In this document: positions 41,301-53,300 of the stretch, one piece after another
How the letters are laid out: every line of letters starts with the position of its first letter
Numbering within the stretch: position 1 is the first letter of the stretch
DNA from: Chrysogorgia sp. JL179-B06
Lineage: Eukaryota > Cnidaria > Anthozoa > Scleralcyonacea > Chrysogorgiidae
Direction of reading: 5' to 3'
Assembly: GCA_035772405.1 (NCBI GenBank)
Contig: JAYKKM010000439.1
Location: 5,284,001-5,348,000, forward strand
DNA: 64,000 nt
The notes under the pieces: model-generated
What the model saw: the letters and a program-made list of their open reading frames with translations, nothing else
Told to the model about the DNA's origin: nothing
The model's database searches: none
Translations under genes and position numbers: made by a program

Positions 41301-44300
41301 ATCTTTGTTTAATAAGCTTTCTTTTGATGTATAATATGCCAGGGTTGCTATGAATAAGCATGCATAGAAACACGGTCGACCATTATTTTCAAAGTTTAGA
41401 TAGACCTCCACCTTAACCTTCAGGATAAAACCCGTCAGCATAGTATAAAGTTGGTATCGGTGGGTATCCTGGAAACGAAGTCACGTAACAGATAAATAAT
41501 ATTTTTCTTATCGTTTTTAAATTAATAAATAACTTACCCAAATCCATTATTGTGACGTTTCTAACGGAGGGCGCAACTGTTTTGTTGAGAATTGGCATAT
41601 CTGCAAGAGGTTTGTTGTTATCGTCTTTTATTAATGTCCAGTAAATATGATAATTTAGTATAATGCCATTTGGGTGTTCAGGTTCATTCCATAGAACTTT
41701 AAGTGAAGTGGAAGAAACTGCTTTAGCAGTAACGTTGGTTGGGTCACCTGGAACTATAAGGAAAAGATAAAACATTTAGTAAACAAATGAATAAACAAAA
41801 TACATGAATATCATCATGATATCATATATGTATATACACAGTACGCCCTTTGCCTACTGTCTCGTCCTTGCTCTTATCATAACCTTTAGATATTTATCTG
41901 ATATTTATAGTGTTAAAGTATGAGATCATTACAATATTCTAAGGAAGTTACTGTTTATAAACACGAAAAATATGTCTATCTAAAATATTATTTTGAGGTT
42001 TTAGCCGACACTGTCTTTGAACAAGCAATCTATTTGTTTTATATTGTATCACTCTTATTATAACTATAGACATTAAACACTGATTTATTTTATTTTATTT
42101 ATTTTGATTGAAAATTTGTTAGCTGATATTTATAGTGCAGCAAAAAAATCTTACCCAACCTTTTACCACCAAAAATTTGGCTTAGCCAACTCATTTCTCT
42201 TCGTGACCAACCCCAGCCATAAATAATGAACGCGTGTTTAATCATTCTCAGTTGTTTCACAACTACATACTAATGTTGACTCTTACTTGTTTCATTAGTA
42301 CGTTCACTTATATTTACTGAAGCACCTTTTCCAGCTTTAGTTACTGCATTTACCGATACATTGTAGATGGAATAAGGATCTGCAGAAATAAATAGAAAAT
42401 AACATTACAAAATAGCATTACAAAATAGCATTACCGTCCGTCCGTCTGAAACAACGAATTTTGATTTCATACTTACTTAGATTGTTTATGACAAAGAATA
42501 TTGCATTAGAAATAGTTTTGTTCTTTAATTCTCCAAGTTTAGTTTGGTTTTTGTCATTTTTAACCATTTTCCATGTCACATCGTACCCTGTGATAACACC
42601 ATTAGGATGAGAGGGACGCGTCCATGATAAGTTGAGACTTGTGGAGGAAATTTTTATTAGTTGAACGTCTTCTGGTACACCAGGAACTAAAATAAACCAC
42701 AATGCAAACAAAAAGTTAACATGCAAATAATAGCATTTACTTGAAAGTAACAATTTATATAGTGACAGTTGCCATGGCATCAGGTCACTCCCTTATGGGA
42801 GGGTCCCAGGGCGGGTTTTGGCGTTGGTTGTAGAATGGCCGTCTTGTGAATAACAGTTTATAATATTATCTGCGTGTTATCGTTGCTACAGTTAGATATA
42901 AATTAAGATTAATAACTATGCAATTACATCGCTTTCATAAAAGCACGAAGTTACCAAGTGTACAGCCTTTTATCCAATGAATACAACCTTTGTCATACCA
43001 ACAACAAAGGCACCATTAAGCTAGTTGTCATTTAGTCGTCTCACCGATTCTAAGCTCTACCTCCTTGCAGTAAGTTACACGGCGTAGCCAGTTCCCCACC
43101 CACATCCCTTGAACAAGTCAATATTTGAAGTATCCCATTGTAAATACATAATTAAGTAGGTAAAAAAATTGTAAGCATCAGATATTTACTGTTTACTGGG
43201 GCAACCAGTGGTAACGCGAGTCTAGGTTTCGGCTTCATTAGTCGTATTATTATTTTTGGGGTTCCACAGATTTGCGAAATTGCGCAATAATATTTCCCGT
43301 CAGGCTTTGGCGAACCGTGAGGCATGTTGCGGGTCAACATGCTGTGTTGATTTTACCTGAAGACACCTATGTTATGTACTTGAACTCGGTAATTCCAAAT
43401 CTGTTTTCAGAATTAAAATCGAGTAAAAAATCAACGACGAGCGGCCTTCGCGCGTATTGCCATCTCCCGATTAATTTCTAAGTACATAAACAGGTTTTTA
43501 CGAATCGTATGCACGTTCGCGTAATATAATAGATACGTATGTTATGTATTTGGACTCGGTAATCCCAAATCAGTTTTCAGAATTGAAATCGGATACATAT
43601 TGACTGAGATAACGTTCCAAATCTACGATTAATAAACATGCATCTTTTCCGATTTGTGATCAACAAATACATGGCGTGCGAGGTTTGGGGATAATGGTGG
43701 GGGAAATCCCGCAGGGGGGATTTCACACGCCAGCGATCGCGGCCGTAACTGCAAAAAAGCAGTCGCACAAACACAAAGCAACTTCTTACTTCGTTCTGCT
43801 ATTCAGGGAGTAACTCTTGCCAATCACGATCATTATTTTAGAAGTTTACTATAATTTAAATGCCCAAACAATAGTTAAGAGAAAACTGGAAAGTTTTGAC
43901 AACTGACAAATTTGGCGAAAATGAGCCACATACAGTATGCCACGATGCCAGCAGTAGCCCGAGTTAACGATTAGCGGGCGTCTTGTTTCGTTTAGAATAA
44001 CAATAAAGTCAATGGGGCGGGAAGCTGGTGTCCTGACCACACTTCACCAACGGTAAAGCACACTGGCCATGGCATGAGGGTATAGGTCCTTACAAAAGGG
44101 GTGAGTGCCCTTACCTTCACTCTGACCTGTATTTCCCAATTTTTTCCGAATTTATCCACATTATTTGCGTACAATCATTGATAGCAGAATTATGGCAAAT
44201 AACCTCAATATGTAAAAAAAAAAATTACCATCCTCATCTGTCCTGAAATTTGTCGAAGTATTATTTCCTTCGCCTTTGCTAGTCGAAGCACTAACTTTGA

Positions 44301-47300
44301 TTTCATACGAGCTGAATTTTTCTAAAGAATGAAAAATAATTTTACTAACTTGTATAACTTAAGAATACAACAAACCTCGACGAGTATGTTTACATAGTAG
44401 AATCGAATATTATTTTAACATTAAACTTTTATTTAAGAGAGGCTGAGGGGGTATCATATGAAGCAGGGGGCTTCTGCGTGACCTCTCCCCATAACAAATA
44501 ACTGAAAAACTTTAAATTGGTAAATAGTCGAAAAAATGTTGTATATTTCACTTCTGAAATCTTGGTTTGTGTGGTGAGTGTTTTCAGCGATAGAATTTGG
44601 TATATGTATGTTGTAATGGAAAAAATATGAGGAAAAAATCAACAGTATTTTTCGATCCTAAATTTACTCAATTTTCAAAATTACACTATGGACAACCACG
44701 ATGCAATGTCAAAAATTCAAACGCTGAAAACAATCTCCTGCTTCTGCAGTTCAAAAAATTATTAAACACAAATCATTTACCAAAATTGGTATGAGATATT
44801 TTTTTCATGACTAAATGCGCTTTTTCTGATCACGGCCCGTCACCCTTTACCTTATTACAGGGCTAATTGTTAATTAACGCATCTAGAATTATTTTATTTG
44901 TAATCTTTGTTTAATAAGCTTTCTTTTGATGTATTAGTGCCAAGGGTTGCTATGAACACCAATGGATTAGCATGCATAGAAACCCGGTCGACCATTATTT
45001 TCAAAGTTTAGATAGACCTCCACCTTAACCTTCAGGATAAAACCCGTCAGTATAAAGTTGGTATCGGTGGGTAACCTGGAAACGAAGCCACGTAATAGAT
45101 AAATAATCTTTTTCTTATCGCTTTTAAATTAATAAATAACTTACCCAAATCCATTATTGTGACGTTTCTAACGGAGGGCGCAACTGTTTTGTTGAGAATT
45201 GGCCTATCTGCAAGAGGTTTGTTGTTATCGTCTTTTATTAATGTCCAGTAAATATGATAATTAAGTATAATGCCATTTGGGTGTTCAGGTTCATTCCATA
45301 GAACTTTAAGTGAAGTGGAAGAAACTGCTTTAGCAGTAACGTTGGTTGGGTCACCTGGAACTATAAGGAAAAGATAAAACATTTAGTAAACAAATGAATA
45401 AACAAAATCCAATATTAGGGAGCATTCATTATTATTTATGGCAGGAGTTGGTACCGACGAGAAACAAGTTGAAACCAAAAATAAAACGTTTTACCCAGCC
45501 TTTCAAACACTGAATTTTATATGTTGTTATGACATGTTATACCTATATGACATGTTATACCGCATACTTGTACATGTATATCATCATGATATCATATATG
45601 TATATATACGCCCTTTGCCTACTGTCTCGTCCTTGCTCTTATCATAACCTTTAGATATTTATCTGATATTTATAGTGTTAAATATTGGTTCATATAGTAT
45701 GAGATCATTACGTGCGCCGTTGCAACTGGCTGCCTTTTGAAACCGCTCCTGATTTTGTCGCTTTTACTCCTTAATTCGATCTAGTTCTTAGCAAATTTGT
45801 ATTCAATTCATCGTTCTTAGTCATATTTTACCTCACAATGCTGAAATATTCAAGAGTCAACCTATTGAGGCTACGTTTCTGGTGGAAGAAATCATCATTG
45901 CCATCTCAAGTTAAATTTCTCAACTTTGAAAATTCCCGCCAAACAACGTCGTGGACAAGACCTCTGTCCTCCGAAGTCTGGAAAACCATTGGTATAGCAG
46001 AAATTCGTCGATCTACTCGAGGTAAACGTGCTGGTCGCTTAGTTTCTGGGTTGTCGTCAAGAATTTCGCAATCTCCAGTAAATACAGAATTTATACAGAA
46101 TGTTGACACCGCCATTGAAGCGCAACAAACTGATTATCCATTGTTAAATATTCCACCTGTCAATGCTTCTAGAGATCTATCTATCGTGGCGACCGCTTAT
46201 AATGCAACTACATTTGGACTTTTAAACGCTCGGTCGATGATCTGCAAGTCTACCCAGCTTTGTGATCTTATTATTGCTCATCATGTTGACATTCTGGCCG
46301 TAACGAAAACTTGGTTAAATGGAACAGACCAAGACAATCATTGTCTTGTCGATTTGACTAGCGATTTGGTATTCAAATTAAATCCAGGCCCAGTAACTAA
46401 TATCGCCATAACTACCATTGTCTCAAGGCGATGTGACAACACAACGACTTACAAAGAACCAAAACGGACCAGGCACCTAATGAATCTCCAGCCAATTCCT
46501 AGAAGTAACATAAACAATAAAAACAGTGTCTCCGTGCCAATTGACTTTTGCCTATTAAATACGAGATCCATAAATAACAAAGCCTTAGCCCTTAAAGACT
46601 ACGCGGTCGATCATGATCTTGATATTTTCGCTATGACAGAAACCTGGCTTAGTGGTAACGACGCTTTCTCTGTTGGTGAAGTTTGCCCCACCGGTTATTA
46701 CTTCCACCACGTCCCAAGAAAGAACTCTCGAGGTGGTGGGGTAGGGCTTCTGTTCAAGAAACGTATCAAGATCAAGGAACAATCTCAGAAAAAGTTTAAG
46801 TCCTTTGAATATACTGACGTCACTGCCAAGTGTTCAAATGGCAGTACAAGAATTGTGATTATATATCGACCACCGCCGTCAAAGTCGAATCAGTTGAAGA
46901 GTACTGTGTTTTTCGATGAATTTTCCACCTTAGCTGAGCAGCTCGTCGTAACCCCGGGTAACCTACTGATAATAGGCGACTTTAACTACCATGTGGATGA
47001 CAATACGAAATTGGATACGATTAAATTTAAAAGAATTCTTGAGTCGTTCAACCTAAGACAGCATGTTAATGAACCTACTCACAAAAAGGGACATACCCTG
47101 GATTTGATCATAACAAGAGTTGAGGATTACTCGTATTGATTACTCGTATTGATTACTCGTATTGAAATCAAGAATTCAATGCTATCGGATCATCTAGCAG
47201 TCCATTGCAAGCTCCGTTTAAATAAGCCACATCTAGAACGAACTGAAATCCAATATCGCAAATTGAAATCGATAGACATGGTGAATTTTAATGAGGAGCT

Positions 47301-50300
47301 AAAGAAGTCAGACCTGATCCTAAGAGAATATACTGCTCTCCCCGATTTAATCAACAAGTATGATGAGACTTTAAAGGTTCTACTAGACACTCATGCGCCT
47401 ATGAAACTGCGAATAGTCACACTCCGTCCATCAGCATCATGGTATAATGAGAGCATCAATGAGGCCAAGAGAAAGAGAAGGAGGCTTGAGCGCCGCTGGC
47501 GCAAGTCCAGGTTGTGTATTGACAGACAATTATATGCTGAACAATGCATAGCCGTAAATGATATGTTGAAGCAAGCCAAAATTTCGTATTACTCTTCTAT
47601 TATTTCAGAGAACAAATCTAATCAAAGTATATTGTTTAACACCGTTGACAAATTGCTACATCGCAAACCTGAAAGGCGCTATCCAACCGCGCTCTCGACC
47701 CTTGAGCTCTCCAACACCTTTGCGGACTTCTTTCAGAAGAAAATCATCGCTATTAGAAATGAACTATCTACCAAGGTCCCATCGGTTGTTCAGCAACACC
47801 CAGAAGAGCAGGTTGCTACTGTAGAACTTACAGAGTTTAAAGTTATGACAGAGAATGAAGTTGACAGGCTTATTAACATGTGTAGTTTAAAATCATGCGA
47901 GCTTGACCCCATCCCTGCCTCTGTTTTAAAAGGATGCAGAGAGTCGCTATTACCTGTTTTTACCAACATAGTGAACTTGTCACTTCAGACGGCGCATGTG
48001 CCATCACAGTTCAAGGATGCGATGGTTCGACCGAAGATAAAGAAGGCCTCCCTGGACTCTGAAAAGTACCCTAGTTTTAGGCCGATCTCAAACTTAAAGT
48101 TCATATCCAAAGTCACAGAAAAGGCTGTTGCACATCAACTCAACGAACATGTGAGTAATAATGATTTGGGTGAATATCTACAGTCAGCTTATAAATGCTT
48201 CCATAGCACCGAGACAGCTCTACTGAAGGTGCAAAATGACATTCTCCGTGCAATTGACGAGCAGAAATGTATAGTGCTATTACTACTGGATATGTCTGCA
48301 GCATTCGACACTGTTGATCACGATCTGCTATTAGCAAGGCTGTCCAGTCGCTTTGGGATAAAGAACCAAGTGCTGAAGTGGTTTGAGTCCTACCTGTACC
48401 TCAAGGATCGGAGGCAATTTGTTATTATTGACGGAGTCAAGTCTGATGTTAAAGAGCTACAGTGTGGAGTGCCCCAAGGATCTGTTCTCGGTCCAATGTT
48501 GTATCTGCTATACACGGCGCCTTGGTGACATCATTAGACGTCATGGGCTCTCATATCACTTATATGCCGATGATACGCAACTATATTTTGCATTTAAGCC
48601 TACACCAACTGAACAACAAGCCTCTATAGAGCGCATCGAAGCATGTGTTTGCGAAATTGATTCGTGGATGGTGTCCAATAAGTTAAAACTCAACCGAGAA
48701 AAGACCGAACTATTAGTTCTAAGTGCACGCCACCGTCCTCGTCTACTTATAGAGAGCGTACAAGTCGCCAACGAACAGATTCTACCTTCCGTTTCAGCTA
48801 GGAACATTGGTGTTATCTTTGATCAAGATATGTTCCTTGAGCAGCATGTAGCTGATATATGCAAAGTGTGTTTTTACCATCTACGCAATATTGCCAGAAT
48901 TAGGGACTATCTATCATTACCAGACACAGAGACTTTAGTCCACGCGTTCATCACGACAAAGCTCCACAGCTGTAACTCATTACTAGTTGGTCTTCCGAAA
49001 TCCTTACTTGATCGATTGCAATCTGTACAAAATAGCGCAGCACGCCTTATAACACGCAGTAAAAAGTATGAACATATAACACCTGTTATGAAGCAGCTGC
49101 ATTGGCTGCCTGTCAGCTTTCGTATAACTTATAAAATACTTTTAATTACATATAAGGCATTAAATGGACTGGCGCCAGGATATATAAGAGACCTACTACA
49201 TGTGTACAGGCCGGCTAGACAATTACGGTCGTCGGCCAGAAACCTGCTTTCTGTACCAACTATTAAACTAGCAACCTATGGTCAACGCTCTTTTAGTCAC
49301 GCAGCACCTATGTTATGGAACTCGCTGCCTGATTCTTTACGCCACTGTGCAACATTGTCTAGTTTTAAGTTAAATATTAAAACATATCTTTTTAAACAAG
49401 CCTATGATATTTAGTAGTATTATATGGCATATTCATATGAAGTGTTTTAGCTATCAATGTAAATTCTATTACTCTTGTAATTTTTTATATTATTTATTTT
49501 AAAATTGTAAAGCGCCATTGAGCTAAACGGAAATGGCGCTATATAAATGTATATTATTATATTATTATTATTATTACAATATTCCAAGGAAGTTAAAGTT
49601 TGCATGTTACTGTTTATAAACACGAAAAATATGTCTATCTAAAATATTATTTAGAGGTTTTAGCCGACACTGTCTTTGAACATGCAATCTATTTGTTTTA
49701 TATTGTATCACTATTATTATAACTAAAGACATTAAACACTGATTTATTTTATTTTATTTATTTTGATTTAAAATTTGTTAGCCGATATTTATAGTGCAGC
49801 AAAAAAATCTTACCCAACCTTTTACCAGCAAACATTTGGCTTAGCCAACCCATTTCTCTTCGTGACCAACCCCAGCCATAAATAATGACGCTCCCTTAAT
49901 CATTCACAACTACATACTAATGTTGACTCTTCTTACTTGTTTCATCAGTACGTTCACTTGTATTTACTGAAGCACCTTTTCCAGCTTTAGTTACTGCGTT
50001 TACAGATACATTGTAGATGGAATAAGGTTCTGTAGAAATAAATGGAAAATAATATTACTTATTTTTTTGCGGTCCGGTATCCATCTGATTCGCGCGCTCT
50101 GATTGGCTAGCGAGCGGTCCGGTATCCTACGATACGGACCCCGGTGGATTTGAAAACAAAAACAAAATAGTTTTTTTAATATTTCGTATACTCGTCGCTT
50201 TTTACTATCTTTTGAGACAATAGACTGCCAGTAAAAACAAAATAAGAAGGATATAGTGACAATGAAAGCTATCACAGCGAAAGCGAATTTTATTTTCCCG

Positions 50301-53300
50301 AAGTTGAAGATTTTATATACGAAAAAGAAAAAGTCCAGCGAAGTGGCAACATTGTGCAAGATAACTTGGACGAAATTCAAAATTTTATTTAAGAACAACG
50401 GCCTGAAAATACAGTTAAGTGTACCTACGAGATGAATGTGGTTTTACCGCTTCTGTGCTACAGTAACGAACATGAGAAATGTTCTTTTGTGTCGGTTTTT
50501 CATGACCATAACAGAGAAAGACGGCAGTGTCGGAAAGGCTTGATGCTTTAATACAAAGCAGCTTCAGTTGTCCACCACCGCAAGATTTCAAACGTCCCGA
50601 ATTGCTTAACAGTATCGCAATAACGTCAACAACCACAGCAATTACAGACTTGTTTTCCGGAGCAAAAATTGGCAAGTTTGAAGGATATATACTTTCAATT
50701 TCAACTTCGCTTCAACTTTAATAGTTCTGGCGACACATCGAGTGAGAAGCCGACAAAGAGAAGGCACTTGTCAATCCTTGAAGATTCCGATTACATGTAT
50801 CATACATGTACGTGACAAACAATGTTTTCAATTTTGCTTTTGCATGATCAATGATGAATATTAGTCCTGACCTGTCGAATTTCCAATCTTGTATATTAAA
50901 AAGTTGACTTGAATGAGTTTGTCCTTTGTCAGGTGATTTTCTATATATGGTTCGCCTCTTTCCAAATATGGGCAGCGGAAGTGACCGCTAGCGTTTTAGC
51001 TTCCAGTGGTTTTTACACGGCGGCAGATTTTCTTGTCTTACAATTATTTATAACAAAAAATAAATATGTTATTTACCGTTTTGGTCGGTCCGTATAGAAA
51101 AATATTTGCCCTCGGTCTCAAAAATGCCCCTCGGCCTGCGGCCTCGGGCCATTTTTGAGACCTCAGGCAAATATTTTTCTATACGGACCTCCCAGCCGGT
51201 AAATAACATATATAAAATTGCATTACCGTCCGTCCGTCCGTCTATCGGTCTGAAACAACGAATTTTGATTTCATACTTACTTAGATTGTTTATGACAAAG
51301 AATATTGCATTAGAAATATTTTTTTTCTTTAATTCTCCAAGTTTAGTTTGGTTTTTGTCATTTTTAACCATTTTCCATGTCACATCGTACCCTGTGATAA
51401 CACCATTAGGATGAGAGGGACGCGTCCATGATAAGTTGAGACTTGAGGAGGAAATTTTTATTAGTTGAACGTCTTCTGGTACACCAGGAACTAAAATAAA
51501 CAACCATGCAAACAAAACGTTAACATGCAAATAATAGCATTTACTTGAAAGTAACAATTTATATAGTGACAGTTGCCATGGCATCAGGTCACTCCCTTAT
51601 GGGAGGGTCCTGGGGCGGGTTTTGGGGTTGGTTGTAGAATGGCCGTCTTGTGAATAACAGTTTATAATATTATCTGCGTGTTATCGTTGCTACGTATTGT
51701 TTAATAAACGAGCAGCAGTGTTTTATCAGATATAAAACACGAGGGCGTAGCCCGAGTGTTTTAGATCTGATAAAACACGTGCTGCGAGTTTATTAAACGG
51801 CTTCAAACACGACCCATTTGATAAGTTCATTGGCGTAGTAATTTTGAAAATCGATGTTGTCTAAGCCGAGAAAATCAAAGATAAAGTTTATGTAAATCAG
51901 GACGAATCTTTATCACATTTAAAGACACGATACGGTAGTGATTTTCTTTTGTCTTTTCCTCATGAATTATTAATGAGTGTTTGAAAGTTAGATATAAATT
52001 AGATTAATGACTATGCAATTACATCGCTTCATAACAGCACGAAGTTACCAAGCGTACAGCCTATTATCCAATGAATACAACCTTTGTCATACCAACAACA
52101 AAGGCACCATTTAGCTAGTTGTCGTTTAGTCGTCTCACCCATTCTAAGCTCTACCTCCTTGGAGTAAGTTACACGGTGTAGCCAGGAAAACAGAGAATAT
52201 TTCCCCACCCACATCCCTTGAACAAGTCAATGTTTGAAGTATCTCATTGTAAATACATAATTAAGTAGGTAAAAAAATTGTAACCATCAGATATTTACTG
52301 TTTACTCGGGCTACTGTGGTAACGCGAGTCTAGGTTTCGGCTTCATTAGTCGTATTATTATTTTTGGGGTTCCGCGAAATTGCGCAATAATATTTCCCGT
52401 CAGCCATAAATAATGAACGCGTGTTTAATCATTCTCAGTTGTTTCACAACTACATACTAATGTTGACTCTTACTTGTTTCATTAGTACGTTCACTTATAT
52501 TTACTGAAGCACCTTTTCCAGCTTTAGTTACTGCATTTACCGATACATTGTAGATGGAATAAGGATCTGCAGAAATAAATAGAAAATAACATTACAAAAT
52601 AGCATTACAAAATAGCATTACCGTCCGTCCGTCTGAAACAACGAATTTTGATTTCATACTTACTTAGATTGTTTATGACAAAGAATATTGCATTAGAAAT
52701 AGTTTTGTTCTTTAATTCTCCAAGTTTAGTTTGGTTTTTGTCATTTTTAACCATTTTCCATGTCACATCGTACCCTGTGATAACACCATTAGGATGAGAG
52801 GGACGCGTCCATGATAGGTTGAGACTTGTGGAGGAAATTTTTATTAGTTGAACGTCTTTTGGTACACCAGGAACTAAAATAAACAGCCATGCAAACAAAA
52901 AGTTAACATCGAAATAATAGCATTTACATAGTAACAATTTAATAGTTTGATATAAATTAAGATTAATGACTATGCAATTACATCGTTTTCATAAGAGCAC
53001 GAAGTTACCAAGCGTGCAACCTATTGTCCAAAGAATACAAGCTTTGTCAATCCATCAACAAAGGCAACGTTTAGCTAGTTGCCATTTAGTCGTCTCACCC
53101 ATTCTAACCTCCGCCTCGTCACAGTACGTTACACGGCGAAGCCAGGAAAACAGAGAATATTTCCCCACCCACCCACTTCGCTTTACTTTTTTCGTTTTTC
53201 CTTATCAATAAAGTTAACGGGGTGGGATGTGGTGTCCTCAGTACACACTTCACCCACGGTAAAACACACTGACCATGGCATGAGGGTAGGTCCTTCCAAA

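Larger units (their letters stand above)
28700..45400. repeat. Tandem array of ~4-kb FN3 units with an 8194-bp higher-order repeat
   Basis: B first halves begin at 30456, 34492, 38650 and 42686: spacings 4036, 4158, 4036. Exons at 29167, 30247, 33344 and 34283 recur at exactly +8194 (37361, 38441, 41538, 42477). Many intronic open frames are identical across that offset, while neighbouring 4-kb units differ more. So a B+A unit was first doubled, then the pair (8194 bp) was duplicated recently. The array edges fall within the intronic 0.42-kb block, fitting unequal crossing-over there. Confidence 0.9.
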
